Assembly (NCBI GenBank): GCA_013396995.1 | Contig: VWZP01008563.1 | Location: forward strand, 369,899-433,898 | Direction of reading: 5' to 3' | Length of the DNA: 64,000 nucleotides | From: Dicaeum eximium | Taxonomy: Eukaryota; Chordata; Aves; Passeriformes; Dicaeidae | Part shown: positions 47,561 through 58,000 of the stretch, one piece after another | How the letters are laid out: the number at the start of each line of letters is the position of its first letter | Position numbering within the stretch: the first letter of the stretch is position 1 | Translations under genes and position numbers: made by a program | Notes under the pieces: generated by a model | The model's input: the letters and a program-made list of their open reading frames with translations, nothing else | What the model was told of the DNA's origin: nothing | The model's database searches: none

Positions 47561-48929
47561 TTCCCTGCTGTGCTGTGAACAGAGGGAGGGCTGGCCCTGG
47601 CTGTGTGCAGCGTGCTCCCTGCGAAGCACTGAGGGTAAACACGGGGCCCATCCTCTCCCCCGGATCCCTGGAGCATTCCTGGAGCATTCCCATCCCTGCA
47701 CGGCCTCGGCACACGGAGCCAGGGCTCTGCTGAGGGATGCTCGGCCTGGTGGGAGCCCTGAGACAGGCAGAGAGAGACTTGCTGTCCTCTCCTGGCTCCA
47801 CGGAGAGAGCAAATCCTGGGAAGCTTCCTGCACGTGCAGGACAGCACCAGTTGAGAGTGGGGAGGGAGAACAGGGCACAGGGAGGTGTGACAGGGACAGC
47901 AGGGCTGGGACAGCAGGGCAGCCTGTTGGAGAAGCACAGGTGAGGTGAGCAGAAAGCATCCAAGGACAGTAATTCCCTTACTTGGTGCCACCTCCACACC
48001 CCAGCCCTGGATGGGGCTCCTCTCCCTCGGGGCCAGGCACTTTCACAGCTCAAAATCTGATTTGTGCGGGGGTTTTGAGCTTTCCTGGGCTCCTCTGGTG
48101 GACACACATTGCTCAACCTTCAACGCTGAACCCTCAGCCTGTGCCCCGACCACCACCTTTACACTTTTCAAACAGAATTTCTGGAAACATAGGTCCCAAT
48201 TCCTACAGGAGTAGAGAACTGGTGAAACACTGCCTAACTTGGCTAAGCATCAGGGACAGTTACTGTAATCCAGCTCTTTTCAAAATTAGAAGTCAAAGAG
48301 AATCAAAATGAATGACTTTCCTGGGAATAACTATTACCAAGCTGCAATAATATTTACTAACAGACTGTTGGGGTGTTGCAGCTGCCTTGGTGTCATAACC
48401 TGGCATTTCCCTGTGTGCCTTAGCCCTGAACAAGGCTGGGGCTTGCTTAGAGCTGCAACACCCACGTGGTTTGGTGCAACAACCTCCTCCCCTTTTCCCG
48501 CTGTTTCCTGTGCTCTCCTTACGAAACCAGAACTGGGCCAGGAGGGCACCATGGGCCACAGCACCTCCAAACAGGAACAGCAAGAGCTGCCCTGCTCCAA
48601 ACTTCAGCCAGCAGATGGGTCCTGTTGGGTGTCACAGTGAGAATTTTCCACGCAGCCTCTCCAGCGCATGGCACGGCTGGAAAGCCAATGAGCAGCTGTG
48701 TTTGCTTTGCTGAAGCTGTTTTAAAAACATGCTTCCCGTTCTTGGACTGGCTCTGGTCCTGGGAGAAGAGGTTTCAGAAGAAGCAAATGCAATAGGATCA
48801 TTTTAGGGGTGCTGGGAACCAATCCTTATGGAAGGTTGAAGAGGGAGAATGAATACCAAGGCGTCCTGAGAAGTCTTTTCATTTAAAAACAGTCTCTAGC
48901 TTAGTCTGATGCCCAGTGCCTCCTGAAGG

Positions 48930-49082
48930 TTATCCAGGTTTGCCTCTGGCCTCTTTCAGGGTCTGTTGCAGTCTCTGTTTGAACCTCTCGTACTTCCTGT
49001 GCACTTGCTGGATTTTGTCCTTCTCTTCTCTGTCCAGGATCATCAGGAAGTTCTGCAGCTCTGGGATGGAGAACGCGTCCCA
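48930..49082 (-). CDS. RASSF5: RASSF5 last coding exon (SARAH domain)
   Basis: 50 codons plus TAA, residues 217-266 of the short form. It starts WDAFSIPELQNFL and continues into a charged amphipathic helix (EEKDKIQQVHRKYERFKQRL), the SARAH segment used for pairing with MST1/2. It ends GKPG. Acceptor tgcttttgcag|TGGGAC. Confidence 0.98.
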   Translation of the reverse strand, partial: WDAFSIPELQNFLMILDREEKDKIQQVHRKYERFKQRLQQTLKEARGKPG

Positions 49083-52000
49083 CTGCAAAAGCAGCACAGA
49101 GGCAAAGTGAGCACACACCTGGTGGGGCTTTGTGGGTCCTCACCTCTGAATCTGTGAGGAGGAGCAATAAAATACATTTAAATGTATCTGATCTCCAGGG
49201 ATTCCACCTCATGTTGTGAGAGAGGTGGGATAAGGGGCTACAGCATGAAGGGCCAATCCTGCAGGATGCAGCAGCTCCCAGAATTTGCTTCACTGTGGTG
49301 GGGAGCAAGATTTCAACCAAAAACGGACTGAATTTATTACCTGAGTGTCCCTGGCTTTTACTTAAATTAGTGGATTACTTATAGCAGTGCTCAGCTAATC
49401 TAATTAGTGAGGATTAACCCTGGGGCGGCACTGCCGGGTTCCATAAACAGATTATGGAGCTGCCATCAAAACTGGCCTCAGCATTTTCACAGCTCCAGTC
49501 TGAATTGTTTTAAAAACCCAGATCATTTAGGAGCAACAAAAGCCCAACCCAGCCCTCTTAGAGGGAAACAGCCCTTTCTGTGCTGCCTCTGCCACGCATC
49601 TCCCAGCTCTGCCACGTGTGAAAACCAAGGAAAAGTCACCAAGGTACCTCAACTTCCCCCGTTTCGTTTTCCTTCAGCACAAAGCTCAGCACATCCGTGT
49701 CAGGGCCCGCCAGCAGCCGCAGGTACAGGGGGTACTCGCTGAGAGGGAGCTTCTGGAAGAGCACTGCAAGGACAGCACACCCCAGTGAGATCAGGGCTGC
49801 CAGGGCACAGGGAAGCTCAGGGGCTCAGCTGGAGCACGGAAAAGGATGCTCAGGATCACAGGGCTGTCTCTAGCACAGATTCATAACGATCCCTGTAAGG
49901 TCTCAGGTGGTTTCAGCCCCTTCTGAAATCATAATTCCCTGTTAACCCAAGCAGCATCACCTCCTGTGGAGCTCTGGGTGATTCACCCGGATTTAGGCTG
50001 TGCCTGCCTGACACCCCAGTGAGTCCTACAGGACACCAAACAGACCCCAAACCCACCACCCCAGGGCCACTGGCAGGTGCCAGGCCCTGAACTCACCTTG
50101 CCCATCTTTCCTCATCTCCTTGAAAAGTGCAAACTTCTGGGGGTTATCCACCACCATGAACTTCTTCAGGAGCCCCTGGATCACCTCGCTCACCGTGGTG
50201 GTGCTGCTGATGTGCAGCTGCTTGATGGCATCCAGGGGCAGGTAGAAGGAGGTCCTCTTGTCCGTCATCTCGGCCAGGTTCACCTCCTTGAGGGCGTCGT
50301 AGATGGACTGGGGCCGGATCCCGGCCGGCACCGTCACCGGGCGCCGCAGCTTCAGGTGCACCTTGATGAACCCCGTGTACGTCCCGTCGTCGTTCTGGGG
50401 CACAGCACACACGGGTCAGGCTCCACGCAGCTTCTCCAGCTCCTTTTCCACCACAAGGGCTGGGCTGCAGCGTGGGGTGGCAGCAGGAGCTGCCCCCAGC
50501 TCTGAGATTGCAGCGGTTCTCATTAATCGTGGCAAAATTACCCGGTAATTTGGGGACAGTCACTGCTGATTTTCTCCTGGGAATGACTCATCCCTTCCTC
50601 TCGTCTGTGGGATCTTGTTTTATTTCAAACCAGCCTCGCTACGAGGCAGTTATGGAAATTCCACTGCATGGAATTTGTAGTTGTACTTAACATGGATTTG
50701 AAACCGCTGGTTCAGCAGATCTTCCAAAAATTATTCCTTATGTTTTATTTATTAGGGGATTCTCACATCTCCATGTAACAAATCATCCCTGGACAGCAGC
50801 TGATCCTTACCCCACCCTCAGCTCCACAAAAATGCAGGGATCAGGAGAAAAGCCTGGTTCTGCACAGGCCACCCAGGAAGCCTGGCAGTGGTGAGGGCAG
50901 AGCATCTCTCTCTAGGAAGGTTTTGTGTTCCTGAATCCACTTCCAACAGCTCACAGCCCTGGTTCCACCACAACTCATCCCCAGTGGGGCCCATCCATCT
51001 GGGGCAAAGCTTTGTGGCAACTCCTTGCCAGAGGAAGGGATGGAGGCAGGGAAGGGTTACCTGGAGTGCAGGAAAGCCAAGCAGGAGGAGGAAAAGCAGA
51101 GCTGCCAGCCACCCTCACCCCAGGGACACCTTCCCCACAGGCTGGCCCCGTTCAGAGCCCACAGAAACCACAGCAGCCTCTGTGTGCCAGGGGAAACCAG
51201 CCCAGTACGTACCAGTTTCATCAGCAGGCAGTTGGTGACCTTTGCATTGTACTTTTCAATCTTCTGTTTGATCTCCTGGACGGTGGGAGGCTCGGGTTGT
51301 TCTTCTTCTACCGTTTGTGTCACATTCTGCAATCACAAGAGTGGGGCTTTAGCTGCTCTGTGAGCTGGCAATGCTCCATCTGTTCAGCTCCACGTTTTCC
51401 TGGGAAAGCAGGAAGGGATCCTGCACGGATCCTGAGCACCGATGACGCAGGTGGGGACAGTCCCCAAATGTGCAGGATGCCACATCCCAACCCCAAATCA
51501 CCTCTAACACCAGCGACAGGCAGTGGAGGGAAACACAGAATGCACCAGTTTTGTGTGAGCAGTAAAACATCCCAGCACAAACCAGGGCAATAAATCCAGC
51601 CTTTAAAACCCACTTTCAAAGCAAAGCCACCTGCACCTGCAAGCATTTCTTTCCTTCTTGCAATGCAAGGAAAAAATCCTATTTTATTTTCAGTATTCAC
51701 AGCTCTGACTCCCCAAAACTCAGGCAGCTTCCAGTGGGTTCTCCCAGGCAGAACCTGGAGTTAAATCTCTCACTGCTCCTGTCTAAAGCTTGGGGAATTA
51801 CAGCTCAGAGCAATAAAAGCACAGGAGCAGCAGGCTGATAATAAATCAGGCACTGCAGGGCCAGTCCAGGCACCCCAGCCCTGCCAGGAACTGCTCAGGT
51901 CTGTGTGGGCTCACCCAGAGGGGACAGAGGCTGCTGCTCACCCAGGTTTGGGGGAATTTCCTCCAGAACCAGCAGATCTGACCTGTAGGTGGGCTCTACC

Positions 52001-55000
52001 CTGGAAATGTCACTAATGAATAATCACAGGATCATTAAGGTCAGAAAAGATCTCTGAGCTCGAGTCCAGCTGTCCCCAAGTGTCACATGCACGGCCTTTT
52101 GAACCCTGCCAGAGATGGTGATTCCACCTCTTCCCTGGGCAGCCTGTTCCAATGCCTGACCACCCTTTCATGAAGAAATTTTCCCTACTATTCAGTCCAA
52201 ACCTCCCCTGGCTCCCCTCCAGCCAGGAGGGCAGGTCTCCTCCACAGCAGTGCCTGCTTTATCTGCTCCATCTGCAGCAAACAAGCCTCTGTGTGTCTTG
52301 GGCAATGCTCAGTGGGCTGGATCTCCCTGCTCAGAGCTCTGCTGCCTTCCCAGAACTCGCCACCTTCCCTGGTGACAGCCTGGGAGTGCATTTTGCCCAG
52401 ATTTTGTGTGGGCTTGCTCAGAAGTTGGCATTGGCAGGGAGCAGAAAGCGTGAAGGGATGTGCCATCAAGGCTGGGAAGGCTCAGAATGAAAACTGTAAC
52501 CTCTGAGAAGGGCAAAAAAAAGGGGAAAAAAGGCAGCTTGGGGAGCAAAGCTTGTCTCTTCCCAGACAGCCCCGAGCACACAGGACAAGGATGCAGCAGG
52601 CTGTGAATAAGCCAATATTGCCCAAGGCCACCCGTGGCATTTCTGTCAGGAGGAGAATGAAGCAGAGGACAAACTGAACCCCTGGCTGCAGTCTGGCAAG
52701 GCAGCTGCACTGAGGGACTGGGGAGCCCTGGGTTCACTGAGGTGATTCCCCAGTGACAGCTCATGGTTTCCCAATTTCCACCCCAGAGCAGCAAAGAGCT
52801 GAGACCTCTGAGACCCCCACGAGGGGCAGGCACCCAGGGGACAACAGTGACACTGGTGCAGCCCCTCGGTCACTCCAGGAGAGGGAGAGGGGCTTTAAAC
52901 AAGGGCAGGGAGTGACAGCACGAGGGGTGATGGCTTTGAACTAAAAGAGGGGAGATTTACATGAGATACTGGGGAGAAATCCTCCCCTGGGGGGTGGGCA
53001 GGCCCTGGCACAGGTGCCCAGAGCAGCTGTGGCTGTCCCTGGATCCCTGGAAGTGCCCAAGGCCAGGCTGGAGCACCCTGGGACAGTGGAAGGTGTCCCT
53101 GCCATGGCAGGGATGGGACTGGGTGAGATTCAAGGTCCTTTCCAACCCAAGGCATGGTATGACAATAAAAGCAAAGCTTTCCTGGGTTATTTGAGAACTG
53201 CACATGAAGATCCCTTTAGCAGAACTCCCCAGTCTGTCAGAGTCCTTTGGCTCACGCTGCACCAAGTCTTGGCCACACACAGGTGCTGGGCTGGCAGGGG
53301 AGTCTTTAAAAATCATCTTTAGAAACCATGCCAAGGGTTGAGATTTTGAAAGTAGCATGATGGAGAAGGGAAAAAAAAAGAAAAACAACAAAAACCCCAC
53401 CCCTTCCCTCTAAGTTAACAGAAGATGAACTCTCAGAAGTGCTGCACTTCCTCATGTCACAGCACTGGGACAGGCACAGCTGTGTGCCCCTCACAGGGCT
53501 GGCCCCAACCCCAACCACGCAGTGACAGAGGGCAGGGGACCCCCAGGACTGTCCCCTCCTGCACACAGGGAGTTGTAGCTGCAAAGGTGAGGGTGCCACA
53601 GCATCAGCAGCCCAGCAGCACCAGCCTCGTGGTGCAGGAGCCCTGGGAGGAGCAGCCACAGCCTGGGAAGAGAAGAGCAGAGAGGAGCTGCTCCTCCTGC
53701 ACTGCAGGACCAGATCAGCCACTTCTCGCTCCTCACAAATCAACCCCAACCTCTGGCTGTGCACAGTTTCTGGTGCAGAATCTGCAATTCTGGCTAAAGG
53801 AAGAAAACCAGAAGCTTTTAACCATAAACCGTTGCCACATTTCCTGTTGTACTGGGACAGGATGAAACGAGCTGGTAACAAAACCTCATCTCTGATCTGC
53901 ACCTCAGCCCTGCTGGGCCTGCAGCTTTCCTGCAGGGAAACGGGGATGAGGCAGCTCAGGGATCCCTGGGGGATCCCCTGGCCAGGGGAACCAGCACAGG
54001 ACATCGGTGTGACAGCCACAGGAACAGGCACAGGACATCTTCAACACCCACTCCGAGGGTTCACAGCACTAAATTGGGAGAGGATCCACTGCTCCAGCAC
54101 AGACAGGCAGAGGGGAGAATCATACAAGAGATCTGGACCAAAAAAACCCCAAAAACCTTAAATACCCCCAACATTTCCCTCCCTTTGAGAAATTCAGACG
54201 AGGTGCTGTGGTTTACTTTGGGGCTCAGAGGAAAAGGCAGCAGAGAGGAGAGCTGTGCTGCTCTAGAGCAGGGCAGAGGGATGGCTGCTGCATTTCAGAG
54301 AGGTTAGAGCGAGTGAAGACAGGCTCAGTGTTTTGATTGCCATGGAGATTTCACTTAGAAACCGATTTTCCTGCCACATCTCAGCTCAGCACTGAGAGCT
54401 GACAAGGTCCTCACAGCGAGCTGCATCTCAGGGGGGTCCAGGCTGGAGTTTCCTCTGCATTGCACCAGGCTGGCCGTGGCCACGCTGCCCACCCAGCCCC
54501 AGCCGGTTCCCTGCACCCCACACACCCACCCTGAGCCCCAGCCAGCTCTGGGATTTGGGGCAAGGCTGGGTGGGATCTTGGAGATCCCTTCATCCAGCCC
54601 TTGCTTGGGTTCTGTCCCTCCTGTGCTCGCCAGCCCTGGACATTCCCTCGCCCCCTTCCCTCCTCAGCCACTGATGCAGGAGTGCCAGAGCAATTCTGCA
54701 GAGTTTTAAGCAATCAGGCTTCAGGCAGAAACCACTGAAGCTGTTCAGCTGGAGAGGCCTGAAAATGCAAAGTAATGGATCTCCAGGGGTGAGGTCACAT
54801 CTGAGATCTAAACCAGCTCCTTGCTAATGAAGAGTGATTTCGCTGATGGTTCTAAAAATAAAAAGGAATTACAGCATTCCCGGAAAGATGCTCTTCAGAC
54901 TAATACAGCTGTTTCAATCGGAAAAATTGCTTCTGTAATCCTGTAGACCAAATCCCACTCCCTTAAGTTCCATGCAGTGGCCTGTGTGTCCCCTCCTACC

Positions 55001-58000
55001 CGCCCACACCTCATTTCCTCCCCAGAGATGTTTCCTGTGCCTTTCAGGACGTGCATCCCTGAGTTATCCACACTCAGCTTCCTCCTGCCCCCACGCTGCC
55101 AGCGCTGTCCTGGGCTCAGGGATCCCCCCTGGGCACCCCTGGACAATCATCACCCCTCCCAAACACATTCACACTCACTCGGGGTTCTCCACTGGTGTTT
55201 TCCCCCTGTGGCCAGGAGCAGGTGGTGAAAAACAGAGTTGTTGTCACACACAGCTCTTGCAGGGGTGGAAATGCTCCACGTTCAATAATTACCACTTAAA
55301 TAAGGTGCCAAGTTAAAAAGAGAGGACGGGGAGTGAATCAAAACCCGAGAGAAATGTCCACCACCTGCTCAGTGTCCACCACCACCTCCTCCTCCTGCAG
55401 GACCTGCACCACCAGCCCCAAATAAGCCATGAATCCCCCCAAAACCCTCCTCCACCAGGGCCTGAGCGTGGTTTCCCCCTTGGTGAGAAGCCACCTCCTC
55501 ACACAGCCCCATTACACAACACCACTTGGGTTCAGCAGCACGTTTAGTGCGTGTGGGGTTTTTTTTTCATGCACAGGAACCATTTCCTCCCCACACCACC
55601 AAACCTCTGAAAGGCTCCATCTTCTCTGGCAGCTGAGCTCTGCCACCCACGCTGCTCACATCCAGGTGAGGAGCTGGCCAAAAAGGGGCTGCAGCAGCCC
55701 CCTGACCCCTCTGAGAGGGAGAAATCCCAAACAGCAACAGCACCAGGCTGATTTGCAGAGGTGCCCCAGGATCTGCAGTGCCCTGGCTCCAACAGAGCAG
55801 CTCTGGCTGCACCAGCACCCCGATCTGCTCCATCTCCTACACAAATGAATCATCAAATGACATTTAAAAACCAGCAGTACGTGTCTGTTAATCATAGTGA
55901 GAGGGAGCTGCTGGCTAGCAGGGAATATCCCATCTTGAACCAGTTCTGCAGAGAAATTCAATAAAATTCCCAGCTGATTGCAGCTCCCCCTCCAGAGCAG
56001 CCCCCCCACCCAAGGAGAGCCCCTGGAGCTGCTGCAGGAGCTGAACCCCGGGGTTGCAGCTCTGCAGCCTCAGTGCAAATACAGCAGAGGCTCAACAGGA
56101 GCACCTCGGTGCTGGTGGTTTACAGGAGGATTTTAAGTGAAAAAGCTTCTCCCTGGGCCAGATTTGATCTCTGGGTGCTGCAGGGCTCTCGTTCCCGTGT
56201 GAAACTCCCACTTCTGCAGCAGCACCTTCTCCTTTTATGCTCAGCTCTGGTTGGAGCCCCAAAGTTCATGGCAGGGATTTTTAATTAATTAATTTTTTTA
56301 AAATAGACGTTTAAAAACTGTGAAGTGGCGTTGTCAATGCTGCTGAGACACAAATCTCACCCTGGGTGAAACTCTGCCCAGCCAAACCCTCCGTCCTTCT
56401 CCAAGGCGGGCACACACAGCCCCAGGCTCCCACAAAAGCACCGCGTTCATCATCGCGTTCATCAGTTCACAGCTCAATTCTGCCCTGAACTTTCCCATCC
56501 ACCCCACAGGTGCAATTTTCACACAGATTCTGCAAAGCCAATCCCAGATCCCCGCCGGGCTGACCCGCGGCTGAAGGATTTCACCTAATGCTGAAAAACC
56601 ACGCCGAGAGCCGGCTCCTCCCCGGGGAACGGGGAAACCCGGCGTGGAAAAGGCTGGGAAATCCCGCAGACCCCGCAGGGAAGGGCAGCACCCCCTCCCC
56701 AGGTGCTTTTTGGCAGCTCCGCAGCCGAAGCTGCGGCATCCCCAGCCCTGCGTTACCTTGGCAGGGACCTTGCTGTGCGCGCTGCGGAAGAAGGAGGTTT
56801 TGGCCGTGAAAAAACAATCCTCGAGGTCTTCATCCAAGCTGCAGTAGCCGCTGCTCATGCTGCTGCCGATGGTCATGGGGCAGGGCCGGGGGGCTGGGGC
56901 GAGCCGGGGGGCTCGGGGGGCGGGCGAGCATCNNNNNNNNNNNNNNNNNNNNNNNNNNNNNNTCACAGCCCCGGCTCGCCGCTCATCTGCGACAGCTCCG
57001 TGTGCTCATCCTGCCGAGCTGCTCCTGCTTTACCAGGCAGCCGTGCCGGGGAACCCTTCCCGAGCCTTCCCTTCCCTTCCCGAGCCCGCCTCCCTGCGCA
57101 GCGGCAGCATGGAAGGGGCAGAGCTCCCAGTTCGCTCCCAGTGCGCTCCCAGTGCGCTCCCAGTGCGCTCCCAGTGCGCTCCGCTCGCCGCTCCCAGCAG
57201 CAGCAGCAGCAGCATCGCCTCCCCTTCCTGCCCTCGCCTCTCGCTGCCGCAGCCCGGCCACTTCCTCTCGCAGAATTTCTCGCCCCGCTGGCAGCCGAGG
57301 TGCTGGGCTTGGCCCCTGGGCACCCCTGGGGACCCCTGGGGACCCCTGGCACCACCTTGGAGACACAAAAGGCGGTGCCAGGGGGGCTGGGGGCTGCTCC
57401 GTGCCTGCCGGAGCATCCCCGGGAGCTGCCTGGGGATGGAGGTGGTGGGGAAGGGGGGGCAGGTGAGGATGCAGCTCAGGCCCCCCTCGGGGTGCCAGGA
57501 GCCCCTGGCCATCACAAGTGGTGCCTCTCTGCCCTGCAGCTGATTTCAGAGCAGCAGGACCAATTCCAGCACCCAGCCTGAGGCAGCTTCGACTGCAGCC
57601 CAGGTAAAACTTCAGCTCCTGGGTCCTGCTTCTACAGCAGCCCTGACCTTCCTGCTTGGTGAGCATCACAGGGATTTGTGGGGCTGGGCAGGGGACGGGC
57701 TCTGCTCCCCACAGGATGCCACAGGTAGGGACAGAGGCAGGGACACCTTCCCCTGTCCCAGCTGCTCCAGCCCTGTCCAGCCTGGCCTTGGACATTTCCA
57801 GGGATCCAGGGGCAGCCACAGCTGCTCTGGGCACCTGTGCCAGGGCCTCCCACCCTCCCAGGGAGGAATTCCTTCCCAATATCCCATCTCAGCTCGCTCC
57901 TCCAGGGCTCCAAGACCTTCCCACAGCCACCACCCAGCACCAAAACCTCTCCTCTTGACAGACTGCAGATGTCACCCCAAACCCTTCCAGCTGTATCTGC

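Larger units (their letters stand above)
46196..48929 (-). other. RASSF5: Probable RASSF5 3' UTR
   Basis: Continues from the RASSF5 stop without a splice site I can support, to an AATAAA on the minus strand at 46228-46223. Inferred from position only; the length (about 2.7 kb) is plausible. It contains a six-base repeat at about 47517-47560. Confidence 0.5.
51327..56756 (-). other. RASSF5: RASSF5 intron after the short-isoform first exon
   Basis: About 5.4 kb. Two CR1 tails are listed. I see no further exon or tandem array; the rest is GC-moderate unique sequence. Confidence 0.8.

Noticed and set aside
56857..57581. Plus-strand frames of 228-292 residues across the RASSF5 internal promoter
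   Set aside because: They are antisense to the RAPL-type first exon, include N-derived residues and are driven by GC-rich composition.
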